A stretch of 64,000 nt of DNA from Humulus lupulus. Its lineage: Eukaryota > Streptophyta > Magnoliopsida > Rosales > Cannabaceae. Below, one piece after another: positions 45,357 to 55,029 of this stretch. The notes beneath the pieces are model-generated. The model did no database searches. It was given only the letters and a program-made list of their open reading frames with translations, and was not told the origin of the DNA. Each line of letters opens with the position of its first letter. The first letter of the stretch is position 1. A program made the position numbers and the translations under genes. Location: contig NC_084796.1 of the NCBI RefSeq assembly GCF_963169125.1, positions 215,908,448 through 215,972,447 of the forward strand, in the 5' to 3' direction.

Positions 45357-45535
45357 TGGTGCCTCGCCGGAACCATCACCGTCATCGCCACCAACTTCTG
45401 TCCCCCAAAATTTTCTCTGTCCAAGGACAACGGTGGCTGGTGTAATCCTCCGCTCCAGCGCTTCGATTTGGCCGAGCCTGCTTTCCTTCAAATTGCTCAG
45501 TACCGTGCCGGAATTGTGCCAGTTGTATTCAGAAG
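45357..45535 (+). pseudogene. Captured alpha-expansin exon fragment
   Basis: Expansins loosen plant cell walls. The open plus-strand segment reads [40 protein letters not shown] and [20 protein letters not shown], ending at a donor (AGAAG|GTAAC). This is the conserved centre of alpha-expansin: the end of the family-45-like domain with ATNFCPP, GGWCNPP, the HFD-type motif and [12 protein letters not shown]. The catalytic-like HFD is RFD here. No stop interrupts it. The first part of domain 1 and the C-terminal binding domain are absent. Confidence 0.92.
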
Positions 45536-45869
45536 GTAACACAACACAAACTCTTCTCTCTTTTCTTTTCTTTTTTTCTATTTATTTCTCTTTTTTGAAA
45601 TTTTAAATGGAAAGAAATTAGTTTAATTGCTATAATTGATTAGTATGATAGTGATGATCTTTTCTCTTCACAAAAAGACCGAACAAGAAATTATAAGTTT
45701 TACACTATAGCTAATTTGTAAATACAATTTCAAGGTGTGAGAACATACAAATCCATTTAAGATGATATTATTTTGTTCTTTTCAAAATTTGGTGTGCATA
45801 TAAACTGTTTGATTAAATTCCTCAATCACCTGTAATTCTATTTTCTTGTGTATGTACAGATTTTAACTC

Positions 45870-46028
45870 AAGCTTCGATGCTTGCCTAAAGAACTGCCCA
45901 CTTCTCTATTCCACATTCCTAATCTAAGTACCCTCAACTACTCCACTAAGCCCAATCATGTCATCACCTCCGTTAGAATCGAAGACAAGCCTCCTTCTTC
46001 TTCCACCACCACCACTACCATCTGCTAG
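45870..46028 (+). pseudogene. Unassigned terminal-exon-like fragment in CACTA-2
   Basis: A 52-codon open stretch after a possible acceptor (TATGTACAG near 45858) reads KLRCLPKELPTSLFHIPNLS, TLNYSTKPNHVITSVRIEDK and a Ser/Thr-rich tail, then TAG. I do not recognise the family. It follows the expansin piece in the same direction and may be the last exon of another captured gene. Confidence 0.35.
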
Positions 46029-46955
46029 CTATATGCATATATATGAGATATGTTAATCAGTTTGATATCATAGTGATCAATTTTATGAGTTTTGGAATTA
46101 TAATGATTGTAAGTGTTAGTGTAAGACCCGTGTATTTATGCTCTTTAGCTATAAATATATATAAATGGCTTTATGAGTGTGAATGAGGTAAGTTTTAGTT
46201 ATATATAGTGGGATGTGCTCTGTTCCATAATTTTACTACTTTTGATGGTCTTGCTTTCCTTTTTAAAGTATATATTACTAATCTTTTAAATAATGCATTA
46301 GAATTGTTTGAATAAATGCTTCACTGAGATATATGTGAATAATATCTTTAAAGTAAACTAACAATATTAAAATTTATTAGAGGTGTAATATTTTCAGTTT
46401 TATTCCCCAATTGATACTTGATTTATCTATGTTTTGCATAGATGGTATTAATTTGTTGTTATTCGTAGACTTTATGCAAATGGTAAGTATCTTTAATATC
46501 TTTAAATAAACTTATGATTCTCAATAAAGTGATATTTTATATCAATTAAAATGAGTGGCTCGTATATATGTACAATTTAGGAGATGTAAGTAACAAAGAT
46601 TATCATGTGTTTATTTTTCTCCAATCCCACTACAAAAGCTCACCTTATTGGGCTCCACGACAACTATAAATTATCATGTGTTTAAAAATGATGTTTGTTT
46701 TTATCTACTTGCTATGATGAGATCACGAAGTGATGAAAGTTAAACTTATTTGCTTTATGAGTCGTTATCCTGAGCGGTTACCTGAGAAACACAAGGTTCT
46801 CCAGAAGCACAGTTTCTTAGTAGATAAGATGAGGGTAGAACACCGTTTCATGTCTATTGTTATGCTTGTTGTTTGTTGATATATACACATGCACACTGAC
46901 ATGTCAGTATACTGAGTTTAATTGTCATTAACAGATAATTTTTCACTACTTGCAG

Positions 46956-47207
46956 TTTGAATCCGAAGACACTTACTCTTTCTTACTTTTTGGTGGCGGT
47001 GCCTTGCTTACCCTGTGGCTAGCATCAGCTGTTGTTCGAGCAATTGATTCTATCCCGGTGGTGTGTAGGCTTTTCCTTAGCATCTTTGTTTTTCAATCAA
47101 GTCAATAGATTATTTTTCCCTAAGTTGGCATATTGATGATATGCTTAATTCAATGAAATGAATCAGTTCCCCAAATTGTTGGAGATTGTTGGTCTTGGCT
47201 ATACAAG
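46956..47207 (+). pseudogene. Captured CURT1-family (CAAD domain) fragment, two exons
   Basis: CURT1 proteins bend thylakoid membranes in chloroplasts. Exon 46956-47060 reads FESEDTYSFLLFGGGALLTL and WLASAVVRAIDSIPV, the first membrane helix of the CAAD domain. It ends at GTGTGT. Exon 47167-47207 reads FPKLLEIVGLGYT, the start of the second helix, and ends at AAG|GTAAAA. The spacing and the ...IP..PK.LE.VG.GYT pattern are typical, closest in my judgement to CURT1D. The transit peptide and the C-terminus are absent. Confidence 0.8.
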
Positions 47208-49665
47208 GTAAAAGTACTAAATGTTTTGCATTATGAGTAATGCTTTACATTTTGAGTAGTCATGTCCATTTTTGATTTTATGACTTGCAGAAAAGAAGGG
47301 AGGAGTTAATTTCTTGCATTATTCATTTTACTTTCATACCATATTCCTTGAGTTTTTTTAGCAATGTTAATACAAACTGTGAATTTAATTGAGAGGTGGA
47401 TATACTTACTATTAACCCTTCGGTTTTTTACGACTACCATCAGATATTCCCTCCATGATTATCCTTTTCTTGAAGCTTAGTTTTTTTTTCTTGCTGGTTT
47501 AAGTGTTTGCTATTTAGTTTATCTACGGTTTATCTTGTTTTTTTTCTTTTGGATATTGGTTATTTTAGATAGTTCTACTAGTCTCATGACTTATTCCTCC
47601 TATGCTTTTTATTTTTTACTTGTACTCAGAACTCTGTTTTGTTTAGTTTTGATGAATAGCACCCCTATGTTTATAGGGCATTCAACTAGGAAAAAAAACA
47701 TCACATATAAAAATGAAACAAAATAAAAAAAACACGTAAAATTAGGAAAAAAGAAAGAAAGAGAAACTACTGTATTTGGGGTAAATTCCCAAAATAAAAC
47801 TGTGTAAATAAATTTTAACGTAATAAATAAAATCAACAAGGGTTTGTTGTGTTATTTTTTGTACACATTTTGAATATTTTTGTATAAAAAAATGATACTT
47901 TTTTAAAAAAATAAAAATTAAGAAATTTGCTTAAGAAAATCATGTAAACAGAAAATCATGGATTCCCTGTACATTTTAGCTTAAGAAATTTTCTTGTCAT
48001 GTCTCATTTTCTGTTTCTTGTGAATCTTTGTTATTGACATCGAGTTAGATGCATTTTTTACTAACTCAGGTCAAAAGAACACTAGAATTAAGGCACAGTA
48101 TTTAAGTTTAGACAATGTTGCAAAGAATTTGAGAAAGTTCTATGCACAAGCTTACTTGGGACAATCACCAAAACAAGCTCCAAAGTATTGGCTTCATTTT
48201 CAAGTTTCTGTACTATCGCTTGGTTGGAATACTTACTTTGTCTCAAAGGCATATAGTACAGGTAATTGAGTTCAAACTTGCTAGTCAAATTATATTGAAC
48301 ATATAGTTGATTCTTATGAAGCTCACCATTAAGATACAATATCATACAGTATGCATAAAGAATAATGCATGTTGGTGAATTGGATTGCTTACTTATTTAT
48401 AGTAGTGTTTGAAACTAATTTGTTTGATGTGATCTGAACTAGTAAATGAAGTTGTTTTAGTGGTTGGAGAAGAGCGTATTGCCTAGTACTTACTTGCAGT
48501 TTTAAATAGCCGAGGGACTCCTTTTCATTGGAAGCATTGGAACAATAGGACAACAGAAGGAATTCGATATGATTCTGCTGAAACAGTGGAACACAGTCTT
48601 TAAGATCTTCGATCAAGGAGAAAACTGCAGGATAAGTCTAGTGTTCTATACATTGAGGTAAATACCTTTTCTGTTTTTCCAGGAGTTGCAATTTCAATGG
48701 TTGATATCTTGAGGTTGCTACTTCTTGAATAGGCTTGGTAATGTTTATACTTGTCAAGATAAATTAAGTAGCTGTGTGTAGGTTTTCTTTCATGCATTAT
48801 AGCAGAATTTCCTTAAGAATTTCGTAAAACTGGATATGAGTAAAAATGCGAATGTAATGCTGCCATTTGTGTGCTTATTTAACTGCCAATCTATAAAATC
48901 TCTTGCAAGTCTTTCTCACTGGAACATACAAATAAAATGAGTGAAGGAAACCTTAAAAGACTCATACCAGGAACATACTTTAGCCAAACAGGAAACCTCT
49001 GTAAAAATCACAGTTAGAAATTTTTAAGGGTCAAAATGGTGAGCACACTGAAAACTTAACTTTAAAGATGGTGGCATGTCTTCTTCCATAAAATAATAAT
49101 AACATCACGTACAAAATTTCTACCTATCAAATATTAAAGCCCTCAGTGGCCTATCGACAGTATCTTGAGGTGGGGGAATCCTCTCCACGATTGCATTTAA
49201 TATTTCAGTGATACCTATCCCCTCCTACATATACATGTTTATGTACATGTTTCTCTTGAAACTTTACACAAAAGTATTGTTTTCAAATTGTTTTTTTCAG
49301 CTGGTCTGTGTTTTTTGCATAATAAAAGAAAGGGAAGACATAAAGCATAGTAAGAAGAATAGCATTAGAAAAGGTGATAATTCATTAAACTTCTGTTGAT
49401 GAAGAAGTTTATCAAAATTATACACCATAGAAGTTTAAACTATTAGAAAAGTATTATAATAACTAATCAAATAAAGTCATATGAGTTTGATCTGTTCTGA
49501 CTTTATATGGATTTGTTCTATTTCCTTGTGGACAGCCCTTTGAGTTCCCACTATGCAACTTAATGAAACTCCTATGCAAAATTCATCTTTTCTTCAATTC
49601 AGTTGTTCTTTTGACAGATTTTCACTTAATTAATTTTGTAAATTTTTCTTTTTCTCCACATTTAG

Positions 49666-49738
49666 TGCCACATCAGGGGGTATTCTAGACAGAGCTGTTG
49701 AAGCAGAGGATAAGAAACATGGAGATATTCTAAGACTA
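49666..49738 (+). pseudogene. Captured GT31 beta-1,3-galactosyltransferase exon
   Basis: This small exon lies between an acceptor (CATTTAG) and a donor (CTA|GTAAAT). It reads [20 protein letters not shown] followed by ILRL. This matches the block before the DxD-containing region of plant Golgi beta-1,3-galactosyltransferases (GILD.AI.AE...HGDFLRL). Only one exon is recognised, and the next expected block (a GYLELSAKT-like segment) is missing. Confidence 0.75.
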
Positions 49739-50000
49739 GTAAATTTTATTCTTCTTCTACATTGTACCCTTGGTGCAAAACATTGTCAATTCAGTTTGGT
49801 ATTTTTTTTTTCAATAACTCATAAAGGAAAATATTGACAATGTTGTGAGCAGGACCATTTCAGCTCAAGATCTATCCCATTTTGCAGGTTTGTATTTTTT
49901 TTCTACATTTTTATTTCTGCTCTCTTTGTCTCTCTCGGCTCCCTCTCTCTCTCTATCTCTCACTCATCTCTCTTTTGCATTTCTTAACTATTTCTACCAG

Positions 50001-50113
50001 CAAGTTTAAGAATAATACTTAGGGGGGAAGTTGTGGAACATCAAAATATCGCTAATGATCTCAAATTTCAACAATTTATTGTGTATAAACCTCAGAATGC
50101 AGGAGCTGTTGAG
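50001..50113 (+). pseudogene. Unassigned exon in CACTA-2
   Basis: Between TTTCTACCAG and GAG|GTTTGT the plus strand is open in one frame: SLRIILRGEVVEHQNIANDL, KFQQFIVYKPQNAGAVE. The clean splice borders and the soluble-protein composition suggest a real captured exon. I do not recognise the gene. Confidence 0.45.
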
Positions 50114-50289
50114 GTTTGTTATATTGTGTTGTTTTAGTTGTCTTCATCATGTTTCAATGATTTCCAGGATGCTATTAGTTCATAATTTCTGTTGGTACTT
50201 GCAGCTCTTTGGTTTAACTTGAACTTCTTTCTCTCATTATTCAGGGTCAAATTATAAAAACTATTGGGTTTCTTAACAACTTCTTTCTT

Positions 50290-50535
50290 TTGGTACTTGA
50301 TGCAAAGGTTTTTGTGCCTTCTTACCCAAAATCTCTGACTGAGTTGATGGGAAAGTCTTCTATTTTGCTTATCAATGGAAGCTTGCAAAGGAGAATCCAT
50401 GGACTAGTGGGTGGCTTCTTTAAATCTCCACAGCTCAAGGCTCAAATCACCAGAGACATGTACAAGTATGTCCAAGAATCTATGACAAATTGGAGCCATG
50501 ACCAACCCATCTACATTCAGGATGAAACCAAAAAT
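50290..50535 (+). pseudogene. Captured CYP90D-like cytochrome P450 exon
   Basis: The open segment reads DAKVFVPSYPKSLTELMGKS, SILLINGSLQRRIHGLVGGF, FKSPQLKAQITRDMYKYVQE and SMTNWSHDQPIYIQDETKN, ending at AAAAAT|GTAAGC. This is the B-C helix region of CYP90-type P450s, which hydroxylate brassinosteroid precursors in the endoplasmic reticulum. The SLTELMGKSSILLINGSLQR pattern points to the CYP90D (C-23 hydroxylase) branch. The haem-binding cysteine region and the rest of the enzyme are absent, so it cannot be active. Confidence 0.82.
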
Positions 50536-53500
50536 GTAAGCTCTCTTTCTCAAACATCTTGATCTTGGGAAATGAGTTGTGAGGATATTCTTTAATATTT
50601 GAAGTTTAGAAAGGAAAAATAAAAAATAAAGACTATTACTTGGTTCATCTGAGTTTAGTTTTCTTGGGAAGAGTTTGAAGTAGACACAGCAAAAAACAAA
50701 AGATGCCTTCTATATTTAAAGTTTAAACGTTTGGCCTTTTTTGTGTGGTTAAGATATTTTTATGGGGTGATTTATTTATATTCATAAATATTTATTTGTT
50801 TGGGAGGATAAAGAATCTGTCTGTTAAACAGTGAAAGTAATAATTATTGATTTTTGAAATACCCCATCTCTGGCTTCTACTTAGGTTTGAAAATGATATG
50901 CTAAATAGAAAAGGTGAACCAGTTGTTATGGGGTTCAGAATAAGTTTGTGACAATTTATGACTAAAGTTATTTTTTTAGTTACAAACAACTTTTTGTTGT
51001 GACTAACAAGTTGTGACAAAATGATAACTTTTCTGTAGAATAAGTACAATAGAGAACAAGAAATCCTTGTAAAGGAATGTTGAAAAGGTAAAAAAGTGTA
51101 GTAATGAGTAAAAGCTTGATGGTAATAATTTTCATAGGTGTTAGAATGTTGGAGAATCACACTAATCCTTGTCGATGGAGTTTCTCATGCTTTAATCAGA
51201 CTTGTACAAAAGGACTTTTTTTTTCTACAGTGATAGTTGTTTCAGGCTCCATCTAAAGAAATGCATATTGAGTAAAAGTTGGTCCACCACATACTCAAAA
51301 GTAGAAATAATAAAAGAAATTAATTTGACTGTAGCCATATAGCCTGTAGCCATATAGCCTTGTTGTGCATTTTCACATTGTTTAATAATCTCCTTTACTT
51401 TGCTGAAATTTATTCCATATAAACTATTCTTTCACTAGGAAAAATGTGTCTTGCCTTAACATATCCCTGCATGTACTGGTTAATAGAAACAATTATGGTA
51501 TTGGATTTATAATTATGTTTTTCTATAGTTCTTTTATTATTGTTTATTTATTTTATCACATGTTCTCCATCTGCAACCCTTTTGTCTAATTACTTTCTAT
51601 TTATGCTGCTGGGTGCTCCTTTTGTATAGTTCTTTATTCTGGCAATTAGATAGCCTCCACTATAGTTGCGTTTTAGATTTTTCTTTTTCTCTTATTGGTT
51701 GGATGTAGTGTATGTTGGGCAATTTTTTTTTTACCCTTGTGGTTTTTCTGCTATTCTTTTCTTTTTTATTTCCTTCTTTCTTGCTTTACTTATTTGTTAA
51801 ATCAGAGATTCTAGGCATAATTGTAACTTTATTTTTCTGATATGAGAAAGAAAAACAAAATAAAAATCAATTCCACAGTTTGCTAACTAAATAAACAGAG
51901 TCATTTGGCTCTGTTTCTTTGCTGTTGGGAGCTGTTCTTTTAGTTTTGTTCAAGTTTCTATTGTAAGTTTATTAGGTATAGATTTTCTTTTCCTGTTGGA
52001 AGACTAGGTAAGGGTAGACTAGACTCGTTTTCCCATACAGCTACTTGAAGAAGACTTGAGATTCAGTTAGGTCAATCACTTTGGGGACTTTCTAGTCCAA
52101 CTTCTTTGTTTGAATTCCATGGAAGAAAAGCTGCATGTAGAAATGCAACTTTTCATTTCTTGAGAAGAAAAATCATGACCCACCTTTGATATTTGGTGTC
52201 TTGCTTGGTCCCACCTTATGGTGCTTCAAGCAAGGCCTTTCTTTTGTTGTGAGTATGTTATGTTATGATGGATAATTTTGATTAATAAAATTTGAGTGTT
52301 GTATTGCATGATTTTACTTCTCATTATATAGTTTCTCTAATAAAATTTTAGGGTAATTTTTGTGCTTTCTCTAGAATATAAAAAGCTTTAGCGACGTTTC
52401 TTCTTATTTATTGCAAAAATTTTGAAACCATAAGGACTACTGGACTAGTACCCACTACCCACAACATCCTTTACCAGTAATAGTTGATTTGATTGATATT
52501 GGTGATAGTTTGTTTCTTCATGCTCTTCATATCTAATAGCTATGTATAAATTTATCATCAATCCAGCTTGCATTGTAATGACCGGGGATTGAAAATTTCC
52601 ATTAGAAATCTTGTTTGTTGCTATTGTTCGGTTTCTTTGTTATTTTGTGTTTTTTGTTGTATCCTATCCCCTCTTTGCTATTGTTTTATACTTGCAATGA
52701 ATTAGGCTGGACCTTTCTTATGTTCATAAAATATTATAGTTTCCCTCTTGAAATTAATTACCACATAGTATTATGAAAGCATCTCTCCTGGTAGAATTTT
52801 GATGAGGTTTCCTTTTTTATAATGTCATATTCCGATATATGAACTTAAAGCATGACAATTTCCAGAGTTTTTGTTTGATACATTAGTTTGTCTTATACAA
52901 GTCATAGTAATTATCTAAATAATAATATATCAAATTGGCCTTTACCCAATGTTTCTACAACAAATCCATTTGATTTTCAATATTTGATTTTTACTTATAA
53001 AATGAATTAAAGTCGTGTTTGGATGGTTTGAGCTTTTATGAATTGATTCACAAGAGCCACTTGCATGAGATAGAGCCCACCTGGAAGTGATTCTCATAGG
53101 AATATGTTTCTGTTTTATGGAAAGATATTTTAAACGGTGTAAAGTTTAACAGTACCTTCTGAATATGTTTCAGGTTTGTGGAAATTATGGCTCCTGTCTT
53201 TTCTTGAAAAGCTTGGCGGTGTGTATGGCACATGATTCAAGTATGGTGTGTGTGTGTGTATGGTTATTTAGTTAGGCTAAAAAACATAAAAATTTATGCA
53301 ACTAGAAATCTTAGAAGTTCTCGTGAAATCTAAGTTGGAAAGCTAGTGCTTTTCGCTTTCTTGACAAGAAACAGATTTTAGTTTATTAATACAAAAAGAT
53401 AACGTTTCCACTTTTGGTATTTTTTTCCAGTTTTTGTTTGTCTTGTTTCCCATAACCTAACTCTAAACACATTTCCCACTTCGAACTTAGAAAGAAAGAG

Positions 53501-54100
53501 AAACTTTGGGAGAATAAGAGGAATAGCATGGGCTTCATAAAGGACCTCTAACAGCCATATTCACATTCTGCTTGTTAATTTGGATGCCATACTTGATGCC
53601 CTGTTGGTTACCTATCACAGAGAGAATTTTGCCAAAGCTATTTACACATCAATGCTATGTTTGTATTGAACTTTACATAAAGGAATTAACCTTGCTAGGT
53701 CTTTAGAGAAGAAATAAATGGGGATAGAAGTTAGTACAAAATGTATGAATTGTTTCTTCATATTAATAATAAAAGGACTTTTTTTTTACAATGTGCAGGT
53801 ATATTGAGATGATTTCTTTGGAGAAATTCTTGACAACATTTGTAGTTGAGGCCTTTAGAATGGAAGAATGTATTTCACTAATTTTGTGTACATTTCTTGT
53901 TTTGTATTTAGTGATAAATGAATCTAAATTGGGCATAAATTATGTTGTAATATGATTTCTTAAGCCTAGACTAGTAGACTAAATATTGTAATTACATTTT
54001 GAGTAATTAATAAAAATCTATTTATGTTACCTTATTTGGCTTCAACTTTCATATTTGTTTTCCTAGTTTTGTGTAAGTAAAAAAAGATTATGTTTCTCTA
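50536..54100. other. CACTA-2 interior, no gene recognised
   Basis: About 3.5 kb of AT-rich, intron-like sequence with T-runs and a short GT run near 53244. The open frames (50792-51160 minus, 53048-53233 minus) show no family signature. I see no transposase motifs. Confidence 0.5.
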
Positions 54101-54125
54101 AGCTAATATAACACATGTATTATAC

Positions 54126-54296
54126 TAAAGTGTAGTATAACACAAATAATGTGTTATATTAAAGTCTAGTATAATACAAAAAATGTGTTATACTAAAGTG
54201 TAGTATAACACAAAAAAAGTGCTATACTAAAGTGTAGTATAACACAAAAAAAGTGTTATGCTAAAGTGTAGTATAACACAAAAAAAGTGTTATATA
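54126..54296. repeat. 34-bp palindromic subterminal repeats of CACTA-2
   Basis: Five units start TAAAGT at 54126, 54160, 54194, 54228 and 54262, an exact 34-bp period. Each unit contains AGTATAACAC and GTGTTATACT or close variants, which are perfect complements separated by 7-8 bases, so each unit can fold as a hairpin. The array lies about 225-395 bp from the right terminus. This is the position and design expected of TnpA-type binding sites in CACTA elements. Confidence 0.88.
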
Positions 54297-54520
54297 ATCA
54301 ACTATAAATAACATAATTCAACACTTATCTATATATTAAAATAACACAGAAATTATGTTATCGTTGACAGTACAATAACACATATGTATAACACTGATAA
54401 AGTGTTATGTAAAGTACCCTGACCTACGATAACATAGTCGGTCTTAACACATCAGAAAGTGTTATTGTATGTTTTGATAACACATTTTCGGTGTTATTAA
54501 AAGCATTTTTTCTTGTAGTG

Positions 54521-54640
54521 ATCAATGTCGAGTGCCTGTCTCATTTCCAGTCAATATCAATGTACCAGCTTTGGAAATGACGTCGTTGGGTGTCTAAACG
54601 CTTGCACCAAGTTCTACGAGGACAACATAACAACAATATA
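54521..54640 (+). pseudogene. Thaumatin-like protein pseudogene, part 3 of 3
   Basis: After the ATC duplication the plus strand reads QCRVPVSFPVNINVPALE, then with a one-base shift GNDVVGCLNACTKFYED. This matches the later part of thaumatin-like proteins (C...V.INVPA..E and VVGC.SAC..F..D). Similarity stops near 54640, before the expected YCCSGAY and C-terminal cysteines, so the 3' end of the gene is lost. Confidence 0.85.
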
Positions 54641-54678
54641 ATTGATTTATGATTTTATTTGGGAAACATTAAAAGTCT

Positions 54679-54812
54679 ACAATGTCTCTTGCTGGAGGAG
54701 ACATTGTAAGCGGGGCCATTGTAGGTGCACATCCCACGTCTCCCTATGGGAGACGTTGAAAGGTGTCCAAAATCGTGGACTTTCAAAGTCTCCCACTGGG
54801 AGACGTGGGATG
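54679..54812. repeat. Nested hairpin cluster
   Basis: Three short hairpins stand in a row: ACAATGTCTC/GAGACATTGT (54679-54688 and 54698-54707), ACGTCTCCC/GGGAGACGT (54736-54744 and 54748-54756) and GTCTCCC/GGGAGAC (54788-54794 and 54798-54804). In addition CATCCCACGTCTCCC (54730-54744) is perfectly complementary to GGGAGACGTGGGATG (54798-54812). The alternative pairings share sequence. It may be a foldback or the subterminal region of an unidentified DNA transposon. Confidence 0.8.
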
Positions 54813-54839
54813 TCTCTCACCTTTTGCAATTTCTTTTAA

Positions 54840-55025
54840 AACAAATTAATTAAATTAATATTAAATTTAATTGATTTAATAATTAATTAAAATGAATTTG
54901 ATTTTATAATTAATTAAATTTAAATTAATATAATTAATTGAATTGAAATTGATACAATTAATTAAATTTAAATTGATACAATTAATTAAATTGAAATTGA
55001 TATAATTAATTAAAATGAAATTGTA
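54840..55025. repeat. AT-rich tandem repeat
   Basis: Imperfect units of about 24 bp, built from TTGATACAATTAATTAAAT-like text, are repeated several times. The sequence is nearly pure A/T and no gene is visible. Confidence 0.75.
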
Positions 55026-55029
55026 AATC

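Larger units (their letters stand above)
44861..54520 (+). mobile_element. CACTA-2: DNA transposon with at least four captured gene fragments
   Basis: The element starts CACTACACCAAATACCC and ends ATTTTTTCTTGTAGTG, and is flanked by ATC at 44858-44860 and 54521-54523. It lies in an exon of the thaumatin-like pseudogene, which resumes directly after it. It is 9660 bp long. No transposase is recognised. It holds plus-strand fragments of an expansin, a CURT1-family protein, a GT31 galactosyltransferase and a CYP90D-like P450, plus unassigned exons. Each has plausible splice sites, which fits a non-autonomous gene-capturing element. Confidence 0.92.
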
